This document shows, one piece after another, positions 1 through 9,901 of a stretch of DNA of 64,000 bases (position 1 is its first letter; the number at the start of each line of letters is the position of its first letter). This DNA comes from JACVRU01 sp040902725 (lineage in GTDB: Bacteria; Actinomycetota; Thermoleophilia; Gaiellales; Gaiellaceae). Below the pieces are notes generated by a model. It saw only the letters and a program-made list of their open reading frames with translations, did no database searches and was not told the origin of the DNA. The stretch is taken from positions 8,993 through 72,992 of the forward strand of contig JBBDWU010000044.1 of the NCBI GenBank assembly GCA_040902725.1, given 5' to 3'. The translations under genes and the position numbers were made by a program.

Positions 1-345
1 CGCTGCGACCGCCTTCGCGCGGGCGAAGCGCGTTGCCGCACCGGGCTCCTCGCGCGCGAGCATCGAACGCGAGATGTCGAGCACGACGTAGGCCTCGGCG
101 TCGGTGCGCACCCGCTGGGGCACGGTGCGCTCCAGCACGGGCTGCGCGGCCGCGAGTCCGACCAGCGCCGCGGCGCCGCTAGCGGCGAGCACGGGCGCGA
201 CGAGCCGACGGCGCGCAAGCCTCGCGAGGCCGAGCGCCTCGCGCAGGCGGGCCGCCCGGCTTGAGACGCCCACGAGCGCGAGCAGCGGCAGCAGGACGCC
301 TGCGGCGAGCAGCGCGCCCAGCGGCGTCAGGAAGCCGATCTCCAT
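1..345 (-). CDS. VWA-domain membrane protein, Bat-like (partial, 3' end outside window)
   Basis: Only the first 115 codons are in the window; the gene runs off the left edge. The start is ATG at 345, which shares one base with the TGA of the upstream gene (TGATG). Residues about 7-25 (small and hydrophobic) and 55-72 look like membrane segments. They are followed by the start of a von Willebrand A domain with the metal-site motif DISRS (DxSxS) in the segment AYVVLDISRSMLAREE. BatA/BatB proteins have this plan: two N-terminal helices and then an extracytoplasmic VWA domain. It is last in the MoxR-DUF58 operon. The exact role of Bat proteins (stress tolerance or envelope assembly) is not settled in the family. 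Confidence 0.75.
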   Translation of the reverse strand, partial: MEIGFLTPLGALLAAGVLLPLLALVGVSSRAARLREALGLARLARRRLVAPVLAASGAAALVGLAAAQPVLERTVPQRVRTDAEAYVVLDISRSMLAREEPGAATRFARAKAVAA

Positions 346-968
346 CAGTATCCGGAGCCCGGCGTGCCGGCGCCGGCGCCGCGCGAGCCGGCGCCGCCCG
401 GCGACGGGTTCGGCCCGCCGGATCCCTCCGCGGCCTCGACGCCGCGGCTGCGCTGCAGCGCCAGCTCGAGGTTGAGCTTCGCCTCGGCGTTCTCCGGGTC
501 GGTCACGATCGCGTCGTGGAAGCTGCGAACCGCCTCCTGTAGGTGCGTCACGCGCTCGCGCACCTCGTTGAGGGCGCTCGCGAAGCTGAGCGCACCGAGC
601 AGCCCCATTGCCCGCGAGCGCGTCGCCGCCTCGGCGTCGCCGCCGGCCAGCGCCTGGAGTCGCGCTCTCGCCTCGCCGCGGAGGAGCGCGAGCTTCGGGT
701 CGGAGATGACGAGGTTGTCGAGCTTGCTGAGCCGGAGCGTGCGCAGGGCGTCGCGCAGCTCGAGGTCGTCGCCGACGCCCAGCAGCCGCCGCGCGGGCTC
801 TCCGGGAACGCGCTGCCCCGGCCGCCAGAGGCCGTCCTCCTCCGGCGCGACGCGGTAGCGCACGTCCCCGGCACGCAACGCGTCGGGCCACCGCGCGACG
901 TCGGCCGCCACGAGCGCGAGCACGGCCGCGACCACGAAGCACGCCAGGGCCCCGAGCGCGTTCCTCAT
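345..968 (-). CDS. Membrane-anchored TPR-like protein of the Bat operon
   Basis: This is a 207-residue protein with one N-terminal hydrophobic segment (residues about 5-24), probably a membrane anchor. The middle part is alpha-helical. The region from about residue 115 (NEVRERVTHLQEAVRSFHDA, then DPENAEAKLNLELAL) reads like one or two tetratricopeptide units, with the typical NAEAKLNL turn. The tail (about 175-207) is rich in Gly and Pro and probably disordered. The start overlaps the end of the upstream VWA gene by 4 bp. TPR proteins of the BatC/BatE kind often accompany VWA genes in MoxR operons, so a scaffold role is likely but inferred. Confidence 0.6.
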   Translation of the reverse strand: MRNALGALACFVVAAVLALVAADVARWPDALRAGDVRYRVAPEEDGLWRPGQRVPGEPARRLLGVGDDLELRDALRTLRLSKLDNLVISDPKLALLRGEARARLQALAGGDAEAATRSRAMGLLGALSFASALNEVRERVTHLQEAVRSFHDAIVTDPENAEAKLNLELALQRSRGVEAAEGSGGPNPSPGGAGSRGAGAGTPGSGY

Positions 969-1789
969 GCCGGTCGCCCCAGCGCGAGCCGCGCCGCGAA
1001 CCGCTCGTGCCCCGCGAGGGCCACGAAGAGGAGGGCGCCGAGCACGAGCACGCCCACCGGTACCCCGGCGCCCAGCCGAGCGCCGGGAGGGCGCCGCTCG
1101 GCGGCGGCGGGCTCCGGGGGCGCAGAGAGCGCGTCGGCCCCGATGAGGCTCTTGAAGAGCTCGCGGCTCTCCGAGATCGGCGACAGCGGGACGGCGCGGA
1201 GCTCGATCCCCCGGCTGAGCACCTCCTCGATGACGCGGATCAGGTTGGGTATGTCGTCGGGGGCCGTCTCGAGGTCGCTGACGAGCAGGATCGAGCCGTT
1301 CTCGACGTGCTCGCGCTCGAGCATGTCGGCCGCGAGTTCGATCGCGGCCGAGATCAACGTGCCCGACCTGAACGTGTCTGTCCAGGGATTGGCGGGCGCG
1401 TTGCCGGGGGTCGGCGTCAGCAGGTGGAGCAGCGGGCGCAGCTCACGCGCGGGCGTGCCCGGCGGCAGCGCCTCGTAGGGGATGTCCGAGAAGATCACGA
1501 GCCCGACGGGAGCGTCGGCCTCGATCAGGCGGTTCACGACGCGGCCGACGCGCGGGTAGTCCTGCTCGATGATGCTGAGCGAGAGGTCGAGCACGACGAC
1601 TCCCGTCGAGCGGCTCGGGAGCAGGCCCGGGGCCCGCGAGTCGAGCCCCCGCGCGGAGACCGCGGCCGCCGCGAGCAAGGCGACCGCAATCGCGACGAGC
1701 AGCACCCGGAGCAGCAGGGCCCGGATCGCGCCACGCCGTAGCGCGTCGACGTCGGGGCTGTCGATCGAGAGCCGCCTACGCCTCAGCAT
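965..1789 (-). CDS. VWA-domain membrane protein
   Basis: This 274-residue protein has an N-terminal transmembrane helix (about 23-46) and then a von Willebrand A domain starting GVVVLDLSLSIIEQDYPR, with the MIDAS motif DLSLS. Later strands IGLVIFSD-like (PVGLVIFSDIPYE) and GSILLVSDLETAPDD fit the VWA fold. A second membrane helix lies near the C-terminus (about 240-262), leaving a short basic tail. The start codon ATG at 1789 overlaps the preceding gene by 14 bp. It is one of two VWA genes in this operon, as in BatA/BatB pairs. Confidence 0.75.
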   Translation of the reverse strand: MLRRRRLSIDSPDVDALRRGAIRALLLRVLLVAIAVALLAAAAVSARGLDSRAPGLLPSRSTGVVVLDLSLSIIEQDYPRVGRVVNRLIEADAPVGLVIFSDIPYEALPPGTPARELRPLLHLLTPTPGNAPANPWTDTFRSGTLISAAIELAADMLEREHVENGSILLVSDLETAPDDIPNLIRVIEEVLSRGIELRAVPLSPISESRELFKSLIGADALSAPPEPAAAERRPPGARLGAGVPVGVLVLGALLFVALAGHERFAARLALGRPA

Positions 1790-2696
1790 CGTGCTCCTCC
1801 CGCCCCATGCCGAGCGCCTCGCGCGCCCCGGCGGCGAAGCCGCGCGTCTCGGCGGCGGGCGGCATGTCCTCGGACCAGGCGAGGGCCTGCCCCGTGCGCG
1901 CCAGCGGGTCGCTGCGCGCGGCGAGCTCGTCGGCGATCAGCTCGAGCGCGCGCCGCCGGTCGGGGGCGCCGTCCTCGCGGCGCGTGTCCTCGAGCAGCGC
2001 GAGCGCCTGCTCGATGACGCTCGGCGGCGGAGGAAGCGGCTCGGGCGGGGGCTCGGGGCGCGGCCGGCGTTTCGGCAGAGCGCGGTGGCCGAGCACGCTT
2101 CCGGCGACGGCGAGTGCCGCCGCGGCCGCGAGCAGCAGTCCGAGCAGCACGCCCGGCGGGACGCGGTAGGAGAGGGCCGGGAGCGAGACGAGGTCGGCGC
2201 GCCACGGCCTCGCCACTGCCTCGGCGGTGGTCAGGTCGGCGGCCGGGAGGCGCGAGTGCACGTAGAGCACCGGCCACTCGACCTCGATCGGGCCGCCGCC
2301 GCCGTAGGTCACGAAGGCCGAGTCGAACTCGAGCGGCGCGACGTCCCTCGCGGGCACGCAGGGGCTGATCAGACACCTGAGCGTCCAGGACGTGCGCACG
2401 AGCGTGGTGCCGCGGCTGTCGCTGCGGGTGACGCGCGGCTCGCCGACGAGCTCCCAGGGCGTGAACTCGGCCTGGACCCTCACCGACTCCGGGTCGATGC
2501 GCCGCCGGTCGAGCGTGACGTCCACGTGGGCGGCGAGCGTGTCCCCGAAGAGGAGGATTCGGGGTGAGAGGACGCCGACGGCCTCGATCCGGTAGCCGGG
2601 GGCAGGCGGTCGAGACTCGTCCCTCGCGGCGAGCACGGCGGCGATCGCTCCAACCACCACCGCGCCGAGCGCGAGCCCGCCGAGCAGCCGGCTCAC
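1776..2696 (-). CDS. Bat-operon membrane protein, not further recognised
   Basis: This 306-residue protein starts with GTG at 2696, sharing GTGA with the DUF58 stop. The upstream frame is open, but its sequence is the DUF58 gene in another frame. Residues about 4-24 form a membrane anchor. A beta-rich region of about 150 residues follows (phrases such as YRIEAVGVLSPRILLFGDTL and FDSAFVTYGGGGPIEVEW), then a second helix (about 185-208) and a Pro-rich, helical tail. This plan, an outer beta-sandwich and a cytoplasmic tail, resembles BatD-like proteins, but I see no diagnostic motif. Its place between DUF58 and the VWA genes supports a Bat role. Confidence 0.6.
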   Translation of the reverse strand: MSRLLGGLALGAVVVGAIAAVLAARDESRPPAPGYRIEAVGVLSPRILLFGDTLAAHVDVTLDRRRIDPESVRVQAEFTPWELVGEPRVTRSDSRGTTLVRTSWTLRCLISPCVPARDVAPLEFDSAFVTYGGGGPIEVEWPVLYVHSRLPAADLTTAEAVARPWRADLVSLPALSYRVPPGVLLGLLLAAAAALAVAGSVLGHRALPKRRPRPEPPPEPLPPPPSVIEQALALLEDTRREDGAPDRRRALELIADELAARSDPLARTGQALAWSEDMPPAAETRGFAAGAREALGMGREEHDAEA

Positions 2697-3594
2697 GCCG
2701 CCCGCCGCAGCCGGCGCAGGTCGCTCCAGGCCAGGAACCCGCCCAGGATGTCGCCGGGGTCGCTCGAGGAGACGACGACCGCATCCAGGCCCGCCGCCTC
2801 GAAGCCGGCCAGCAGCGCGAGCAGGCGCTGCTCGTTGGCCTCTCGCCGCGCGGCGGCCTCGCGCTTCGTCAGCCGGACGTGGACGCGGCGACCCGTGCGC
2901 GGGTCGCGGAGCGGCAGGACGACCCCGGCGGCGGCCGGGAAGCTCTGCTCCCAGGTCGGGTCCTGGATCACGACGGGGACGACGTCCCAGCGGTGCTCGA
3001 GCGCGGTCAGCCAGAAGTCCTCGTGCGGGAGCGGCAGGAAGTCGGAGAGGGCGAAGACGAAGGCGCCGGACGTGACCGAGCGACGGTGCTCGGCGAGGTG
3101 CGCGAAGGCGCGCGCGAGGCTGTCCCGCGGCCCGTCGAACTCCCGCGAGGGGAGGCGCTCCTCGCGCAGGTCCCAGAGCCGGCGGCCGCCGCGCGGCGGG
3201 ACCCAGTAGGGCTCGCCGCGGCTCCCGTGGTCGAGATAGCCGACGAATCCGCCGACGAGCAGTGCGCTCTCGAGGATGAGCTCCGCGGTGGCCTGCATCG
3301 CCGCCGCCTTGTCGAGCCAGGGAAGCGGCGGCTCGTAGAAGGACAGCTCGGGCCGGCGGTCGCACACGATCACCACCCGCGGCGCCTCCTCGGCGAAGCG
3401 CTCGCGCACGACGAACTCGTCGCTCGACCGCGCTGCCGAGAGCCGCGCCGACGCTCCCCAGTCGATCGCGTGGACGTCGTCGCCGACCTGGTACGGCCTG
3501 GAGCCGGCGACGTCGGTACCCGAGCCGCGCCGCAGGCTGCGCATCGTCCCGTACGACAGGCCGATCATCCGGCCGCGCGGGACGAGCGGAAAGG

Positions 3595-3598
<4 letters not shown>
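2693..3598 (-). CDS. DUF58 family protein
   Basis: This is a 301-residue protein. The DUF58 signature is clear: GSGTDVAGSRPYQVGDDVHA followed by IDWGASARL, near residues 27-55. Later segments VVIVCDRR and SGAFVFALSDFLPLP fit the VWA-like fold usually found in DUF58. The start chosen is GTG at 3598, which overlaps the MoxR stop as GTGA; longer versions read into the moxR tail in another frame. DUF58 proteins nearly always follow MoxR ATPases. They are thought to be the MoxR partner or substrate in metal-ion-dependent folding or envelope stress, but the reaction is not known. Confidence 0.85.
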
Positions 3599-4620
<1,022 letters not shown>

Positions 4621-4628
4621 CGTCCTCG

Positions 4629-4634
4629 ATTCTA
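4629..4634 (-). promoter_or_regulatory. Candidate -10 element of the moxR operon
   Basis: On the minus strand the hexamer TAGAAT lies eight bases before the moxR ATG (4620), with GAGGAC between them as a possible short ribosome-binding site. No good -35 hexamer was found at 16-18 bp. The call rests on the hexamer and its position only. Confidence 0.35.
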
Positions 4635-4683
4635 GGGACCGGTCGGGTAGTGAGACTCGCCCCGCCCGGGAATGTTGGGTCGG

Positions 4684-5304
4684 CTAGAGCTCGCGGACCC
4701 GGGCGGCCGCCTTCTGGGCGGCGGCAAGAGCCAGCGACTCGGAGAGCTGCTGCGACTGCGTCGAGTACGCGGTCACGACGACGAGGTTCCCGATCCGGAA
4801 GGCGTGACTGATCACCTCGGCGCCGACGTTGCCGCGCGCTGCCCAGGAGCGCCCGTCGCCGAGCTGGGGCGCTGTGATCGGCTGGAACTGGTACAGCTCG
4901 GCCTCGAGCCTCGACTTCTCGAGCCAGCCCTCGGCACCGGAGGGCTCCGAGAAGAGCCACAGCCTCGAGGTCAGGCGGATGTCGCTCGTCGTCGAGTCGA
5001 AGGTGACGTCGAAGATCCCGCGCAGCCCGAACCCGCGCACCTCGGCAACCTGCTCGTCGAGGATGAGGCCCACGTCGAACGGGGTCCTCGGGCCCGAGTC
5101 GACCTTCGTGTATCGCATGCCGCTCGGCGCGTCGGCGGGCTGGAGCGCGACCTTCGGCAGCTCGTCCTTCGTGTAGATCCGCGAGGAGACGGTCGGCGTG
5201 GTGTCCTGCGCGGGGCCAGCCCCCTCTTCGGCGGGCGACTCGGAGCCGGAGCTGCAGCCGGCCGCGGCCAGCGCCAGCAGGACGATCAGGACGGGTCGCC
5301 GCAC
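4684..5304 (-). CDS. Putative secreted lipoprotein of unknown function
   Basis: This is a 206-residue protein. The start chosen is GTG at 5304, giving the signal peptide RRPVLIVLLALAAAGCSSGS with a lipobox (LAAAGC) at about residues 13-18. The frame is open further upstream, but that part lies inside atpG in another frame. The mature part has a mixed alpha/beta character with no motif I recognise. It contains phrases such as AWAARGNVG-type beta strands and ends in an Ala-rich helix. It lies 26 bp downstream of atpG on the same strand, exactly where atpD would normally be, so it may be cotranscribed with the ATP synthase genes. Confidence 0.7.
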   Translation of the reverse strand: MRRPVLIVLLALAAAGCSSGSESPAEEGAGPAQDTTPTVSSRIYTKDELPKVALQPADAPSGMRYTKVDSGPRTPFDVGLILDEQVAEVRGFGLRGIFDVTFDSTTSDIRLTSRLWLFSEPSGAEGWLEKSRLEAELYQFQPITAPQLGDGRSWAARGNVGAEVISHAFRIGNLVVVTAYSTQSQQLSESLALAAAQKAAARVREL

Positions 5305-5330
5305 GCCGCGAGTGTAGCCACGACCTCGGG

Positions 5331-6218
5331 CTATTGACCGAGCGCGTCCGCCCCGGCCACAACCTCGAGAATCTCCTGCGTGATCTCGCTCTGGCGGGCG
5401 CGGTTCATCTCCAGTGTTAGCCGGTCGATCAGGTCGCCGGCGTTCTTGGAGGCGTTCCGCATCGCGGTCATCCGCGCCCCCTGCTCGGAGGCGGCCGACT
5501 CGAGCAGCGCCCGGTAGAGCTCGGTCTCGACGTAGACGGGCACGAGCCGCGCGAGGATCTGCTCCGGCTCCGGCTCGTAGATGAAGTCGCCCAGCAGCGT
5601 CTCCTGGTCGCCCGCGCGCTCCTTGAGCAGCTCCTCCGGCACCGGGAGCACGTCCTGGACGGCCACCCGCTGCACCAGCGCCGAGACGAACTGGTTGTAG
5701 ATCACGACCACCCGGTCGACCTCGCCCTCCTCGTAGAGCTCCGCCAGCTTGTGCGCAATCGCTTGCGCGTCCGCGTAGGACGGCGCGTCGGAGAACCCGG
5801 TCCACGCCTGCGCGAGCTCGTAGCGGCGGAAGGTCAGCGTCGAGCGCCCCTTCTTGCCGGCGACGAGCCAGCGCACCTTTGCCCCCTCCTGCCGCAGGTC
5901 GCGCTCGAGCGCGAACGCCCGGCGCAGCACCTGGCTGTTGAACGCCCCGGCCAGGCCACGGTCGCCCGTGATCGGGACGAGCGCCACCGTGCGGACGTCC
6001 TCGCGGCGCTGCAGGAGCGGCACCTGGCGGACGCTCGCCGCGGCACGCGCCACGCCGCCCATCAGCTCCAGCATCCGGTCGGCGTAGGGCCGCATCGACT
6101 CGATCCGCTGCTGCGCCCGCCGCAGCTTCGCCGCCGCGACGAGCTCCATCGCGCGCGTGATCTTCGCCGTGTTGCGGACCGACTTGATCCGCCGCCGGAT
6201 GTCCTGGACCGAGGCCAT
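5331..6218 (-). CDS. atpG: ATP synthase F1 gamma subunit
   Basis: This is the 295-residue central rotor shaft of F1. The N-terminus MASVQDIRRRIKSVRNTAKI continues TRAMELVAAAKLRRAQ, the strongly conserved gamma coiled-coil start. The C-terminal helix carries the usual MTAMRNASKNAGDLIDRLTL and the RQSEITQEILEVVAGA signature. The start is ATG at 6218, which shares one base with the atpA stop (TGATG). It is the last ATP synthase gene here: the expected atpD and atpC do not follow. Confidence 0.97.
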   Translation of the reverse strand: MASVQDIRRRIKSVRNTAKITRAMELVAAAKLRRAQQRIESMRPYADRMLELMGGVARAAASVRQVPLLQRREDVRTVALVPITGDRGLAGAFNSQVLRRAFALERDLRQEGAKVRWLVAGKKGRSTLTFRRYELAQAWTGFSDAPSYADAQAIAHKLAELYEEGEVDRVVVIYNQFVSALVQRVAVQDVLPVPEELLKERAGDQETLLGDFIYEPEPEQILARLVPVYVETELYRALLESAASEQGARMTAMRNASKNAGDLIDRLTLEMNRARQSEITQEILEVVAGADALGQ

Positions 6219-7744
6219 CAGACCGCGGCGCGCTCCTCCTCGACGTTGAAGCCGTGCTTGAACTTCTCGATCTCGGCGCGCAGCCGCTCGGCGAGCTCGT
6301 CGGAGAGGTCCTTCGTCTCCAGGATCTCGGCGAGCACCGTCTTCTCCGTCCGCAGGTGCTCGCGCAGCTCCTCCTGGAAGCGCGGCACCTGCTCGGTCGG
6401 GATGTCGTCGAGCAGCCCCTCGGTGCCGGCATAGATCGCCGCCACCTGCTCCTCCATCGGCCACGGCTGGTACTGCGGCTGGTTCAGCGTCGCGACCATC
6501 TTCTCGCCGCGGTTGAGCGTCGCCTGCGTGGCGGGGTCGAGCTCGGAGCCGAACTGCGAGAACGCCTCGAGCTCGCGGTACTGCGAGAGATCGAGGCGCA
6601 GGCGCCCGGCGACCTTCTTCATCGCCTTCGTCTGGGCGTTGCCGCCCACGCGGGAGACCGAGATGCCGACGTTGATCGCCGGCCGGACGCCGGAGTGGAA
6701 GAGCTCCGACTCGAGGAAGATCTGCCCGTCCGTGATCGAGATCACGTTCGTCGGGATGTAGGCGGCGACGTCGCCGGCCTGCGTCTCGATGATCGGGATG
6801 CCGGTGAGCGAGCCGCCGCCGAGGTCGTCGGAGAGCTTGCAGGAGCGCTCGAGCAGCCGCGAGTGCAGGTAGAAGACGTCGCCCGGGAAGGCCTCGCGGC
6901 CGGGGGGACGGCGCAGCAGCAGCGAGAGCTGCCGGTACGCGTCGGCGTGCTTGGAGAGGTCGTCGTAGAAGCAGGCCGCGTGCTTCCCGCCGAACATGAA
7001 GTACTCGCCCATCGCGCACCCGGCGTAGGGGGCCATCCACTTGATCGGCGCGGCCTCGTGCGCGGGGGCCGAGACGATGATCGTGTAGTCCATTGCGCCC
7101 TCGTCGCGGAGCCGCTCGTAGACCTGGGCGACCGTGGAGCCCTTCTGCCCGATCGCGACGTAGATGCAGATCAGGTCGCCGCCACGCTGGTTGAGGATCG
7201 TGTCGACGACGAGCGCGGTCTTGCCGGTCTGGCGGTCGCCGATGATCAGCTCCCGCTGGCCGCGGCCGATCGCCGTCATCGAGTCGATCGCCTTGATCCC
7301 CGTCTGGACCGGCTCCTTCACCGGCTGGCGGTCGACGACGCCCGGCGCCTTGAACTCGAGCGGCCGGCGCTCCGCGGCCTTGATCGGCGGGCCGCCGTCC
7401 ATCGGGTTGCCGAGCGGGTCGACGACGCGGCCGAGGAGCTCCTCGCCGACCGGCACGCTCGCGATGTGGCCGGTGCGGCGCACGGGCTCCCCCTCGCGCA
7501 CCTCCTCCCACTCGCCGAAGAGCGCGGCGCCGACGTTGTCCTCCTCGAGGTTGAGCGCGATGCCGGTGACGCCGTGCTCGAACTCGAGCAGCTCGAGCGT
7601 GATGCAGCTCTCGAGGCCGTGGACGCGGGCGATGCCGTCGCCGATCTGGAGGACGGTGCCGACCTCCGAGAGGTCGGTCTGCACGTCGAACTGCTCGATC
7701 CGCTTGCGGAGGATCGAGGTGATCTCTTCGGGGCGCAGCTTCAC
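6218..7744 (-). CDS. atpA: ATP synthase F1 alpha subunit
   Basis: This 508-residue protein is full length for the family. It has the alpha-subunit start (MKLRPEEITSILRKRIEQFD) and the P-loop GDRQTGKT at residues 169-176. The alpha-type arginine-finger region is in PAINVGISVSRVGG. Alpha binds nucleotide at non-catalytic sites and forms the F1 hexamer with beta, whose gene is not in this window. The gene lies between atpH (gap of 4 bp) and atpG (1 bp overlap), the usual order. Confidence 0.98.
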   Translation of the reverse strand: MKLRPEEITSILRKRIEQFDVQTDLSEVGTVLQIGDGIARVHGLESCITLELLEFEHGVTGIALNLEEDNVGAALFGEWEEVREGEPVRRTGHIASVPVGEELLGRVVDPLGNPMDGGPPIKAAERRPLEFKAPGVVDRQPVKEPVQTGIKAIDSMTAIGRGQRELIIGDRQTGKTALVVDTILNQRGGDLICIYVAIGQKGSTVAQVYERLRDEGAMDYTIIVSAPAHEAAPIKWMAPYAGCAMGEYFMFGGKHAACFYDDLSKHADAYRQLSLLLRRPPGREAFPGDVFYLHSRLLERSCKLSDDLGGGSLTGIPIIETQAGDVAAYIPTNVISITDGQIFLESELFHSGVRPAINVGISVSRVGGNAQTKAMKKVAGRLRLDLSQYRELEAFSQFGSELDPATQATLNRGEKMVATLNQPQYQPWPMEEQVAAIYAGTEGLLDDIPTEQVPRFQEELREHLRTEKTVLAEILETKDLSDELAERLRAEIEKFKHGFNVEEERAAV

Positions 7745-7748
7745 GCGT

Positions 7749-8282
7749 TCAACTCCTTGTCCGTAGGTCCCTGCGAAGTTGGTCGAGGCGGCCGCGCACG
7801 CTCGCGTCCACGCGCAGCGAGCCGATCTGGAGGACGAGGCCGCCGATCAGGTCCGGGTCGACCCCGCGCGAGGCCTCGACCTTGCGGCCGGCCGCCTGCT
7901 CGATCTGGGCGACGATCTCGCGCGACTCCGCGTCGGAGAGCTCGACCGCGGTTGTGAGCTCGACCTCGAGCCGCTGCTGCTCGGCGGCGACCAGGCTGTC
8001 GAACTCGCGCGCGGTCTCGCGCAGTCCGGCGATCCGGCCCTTCTCGACGAGCAGCAGGAGAAAGTTGCGGACGAGCTCGTCGGCGCCGCCGAGCAGCTCC
8101 TCGAGCACGCTCGCCTTGGCCACCCGGTCGACCTCCGGGTTCTCCAGCAGCGAGGCCAGCTCGGGCACCTGCTCCGCGGCTGCGACGAAGTCGCCCAGGT
8201 CCTCGTGCGCCTGCTCGAGCCGGCCCTCCGCGAGGGCGGCGTCGAAGAGCGCGCGGGCGTACGTGCGGTGGGCGACGGCCAC
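7749..8282 (-). CDS. atpH: ATP synthase F1 delta subunit
   Basis: This 177-residue protein is the delta/OSCP stalk subunit that joins F1 to the b subunit. The start MAVAHRTYARALFDAALAEG is the family signature (YARALF). The C-terminal part contains the typical GRKVEASRGVDPDLIGGLVL segment followed by DASVRGRLDQLRRDL. It directly abuts atpF and is 4 bp before atpA, so the genes are clearly cotranscribed. Confidence 0.95.
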   Translation of the reverse strand: MAVAHRTYARALFDAALAEGRLEQAHEDLGDFVAAAEQVPELASLLENPEVDRVAKASVLEELLGGADELVRNFLLLLVEKGRIAGLRETAREFDSLVAAEQQRLEVELTTAVELSDAESREIVAQIEQAAGRKVEASRGVDPDLIGGLVLQIGSLRVDASVRGRLDQLRRDLRTRS

Positions 8283-8810
8283 CTAACGCCGCTCCAGGGC
8301 TGAGAAGTCGAGCTCCGCGATCGCGTCGTCGATCAGCTTCCGCTGGCCGGGCTTGTCGAGCGTCTGGCGCGTCACCTTCTCGGCGGCGACGAGCGCGAGG
8401 TCGGCGATCTCGGCGCGGATCTGCTCGAGCGCGCGCGCCGTTTCCGCCTCGACCTGCTTGCGCGTCTCCTCGAGCCGCCGCTTGCGATCGGCCTCGGTCT
8501 CCTCGCGCACTCGCTCGCGCATCGAGTCCGCCACGCGACGCGCCTCGGTGAGGATCTCCTCGGCGTCGCCGCGGGCCCGCGCCCGCAGCTCCTTGTGCTC
8601 CTCGAGCAGCCGCCGCGCCTCGCTGCGGGCGTGGTCGGCCTCGTCGAGCGCCTGCCGGATGCGCAAGCGCCGCTCGTCGATCATCTTCTGGATCGGCCCG
8701 AAGGCGAACTTCCAGAGCACGAAGAGCGTGATGCCGAAGACGACCAGCGTCCAGATCATCAGCCCCGGGATGATCTCGGTGAGCGGGCTGCCGCCCTCCT
8801 CGGGACTCAA
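8283..8810 (-). CDS. atpF: ATP synthase F0 b subunit
   Basis: This is a 175-residue peripheral-stalk subunit. Residues about 11-34 (IIPGLMIWTLVVFGITLFVL) form the single membrane helix. The rest is a long charged coiled coil (DERRLRIRQALDEADHARSE and following), ending in a helix that binds delta. The start chosen is TTG at 8810: it overlaps the atpE stop as TTGA and gives the normal length. Longer reading would run into atpE in another frame. No ATG or GTG is available between that stop and the membrane helix. Confidence 0.93.
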   Translation of the reverse strand: MSPEEGGSPLTEIIPGLMIWTLVVFGITLFVLWKFAFGPIQKMIDERRLRIRQALDEADHARSEARRLLEEHKELRARARGDAEEILTEARRVADSMRERVREETEADRKRRLEETRKQVEAETARALEQIRAEIADLALVAAEKVTRQTLDKPGQRKLIDDAIAELDFSALERR

Positions 8811-9067
8811 ACCAGGACCAGTCCCAGGAAGCCGCCGACGAGGCCGTAGAAGACGACGGCCTCGCAGAGCGCGAAGCCCAGCCACATGATCCCCTGCAGC
8901 TCGCCGCGCAGCTCCGGCTGGCGGGCGACCGACTGGATCATCGAGGCGAAGACGATGCCGATGCCGACGCCGGCTCCGAGCGAGCCGAGCCCCATGCCGA
9001 GAGCGAGCCCGAGCGCCTTGCCGGCGTCGACGACGTCTCCCGTGGTTTGCGCGAGAACGGTGAGCAT
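8807..9067 (-). CDS. atpE: ATP synthase F0 c subunit (rotor ring)
   Basis: This 86-residue hairpin proteolipid has two hydrophobic helices joined by the polar loop ARQPELRG (48-55). The ion-carrying carboxylate in helix 2 is Glu69 in ALCEAVVFYG. Helix 1 is the Gly-rich face (GMGLGSLGAGVGIGIVF). Several copies form the membrane ring that turns gamma. The N-terminus, MLTVLAQTTGDVVDAGKALG, is about ten residues longer than the shortest family members. Confidence 0.96.
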   Translation of the reverse strand: MLTVLAQTTGDVVDAGKALGLALGMGLGSLGAGVGIGIVFASMIQSVARQPELRGELQGIMWLGFALCEAVVFYGLVGGFLGLVLV

Positions 9068-9079
9068 GTGCGTTCCTCC

Positions 9080-9901
9080 TTAGTGCTCGGGCTCAATCGC
9101 CGAGCCGATGTAGATCGCGGTCAGGATGGCGAAGATGAAGGCCTGGATCGTGGCAATGAGCCCGACCTCGAAGAGGTAGAAGATGGTCGCGAACGGGATC
9201 GTGAGCACGGCCGCATAGGCCGAGACGATGAAGATCAGGCCGATCATGAGCAGGATCAGCATGTGGCCGGCGAGCATGTTCGCGTAGAGCCGGACCGAGA
9301 GGCTCACCACGCGGAAGGCGTGGGAGAAGAACTCCAGGAGGGCCATCATCGGAATCAGCCCCTTGGGCACGCCGGCGGGCACGAAGCTCTTGATGTATCC
9401 CGGGCCGTTCCAGCGGAATCCCTCAACGTGGGTGAACAGGACGGTGAAGACCGCGAGCGTCAGCGTGACCGAGATCTGGGCGGTAGCCGCGTAGATCCCC
9501 CAGGTCGGCAACTCGAAGCCGCCCACCTCGAAGCGCTCGTCCGAGAGCGGCAGCGGGACGAAGCCGATCATGTTGAGCGTCCAGATGAAGAGAAAAAGCG
9601 TCGCCACATACGGGAACCAGAGGCCCATCGCCTTGGCCGGGAGCCCCTGCTCGGCGATCTGCGTCTGGATCGCCTCGTAGATCGTCTCGCCGGCCGTCTG
9701 GCGGGTGTCGGGGTCGACCTTGAGCCGGAGGCGCATCAGGCCGATGCCGAGCGCCATCGTGATCAGGCCCCCGAGCCAGAGGTAGGCGACTGCCTTGTTG
9801 ATGGAGAGGTCGATCGGGCCGAGGTTGATCGGCACCCAGGCATGCAGCTCGAACTCGCGCTCGGGGTTGAACTCCTCCGTCGTGGCGAGGAAGAGCCTCA
9901 C
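9080..9901 (-). CDS. atpB: ATP synthase F0 a subunit
   Basis: This is a 273-residue membrane protein with five to six hydrophobic helices. The essential arginine is Arg204 in SLSVRLYANMLAGHMLIL, the hallmark of the a subunit, and it faces Glu69 of the c ring. The segment AYLWLGGLITMALGIGLM is the first helix. The gene lies 12 bp upstream of atpE and overlaps the preceding AtpI-like gene by 4 bp. Confidence 0.96.
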   Translation of the reverse strand: MRLFLATTEEFNPEREFELHAWVPINLGPIDLSINKAVAYLWLGGLITMALGIGLMRLRLKVDPDTRQTAGETIYEAIQTQIAEQGLPAKAMGLWFPYVATLFLFIWTLNMIGFVPLPLSDERFEVGGFELPTWGIYAATAQISVTLTLAVFTVLFTHVEGFRWNGPGYIKSFVPAGVPKGLIPMMALLEFFSHAFRVVSLSVRLYANMLAGHMLILLMIGLIFIVSAYAAVLTIPFATIFYLFEVGLIATIQAFIFAILTAIYIGSAIEPEH

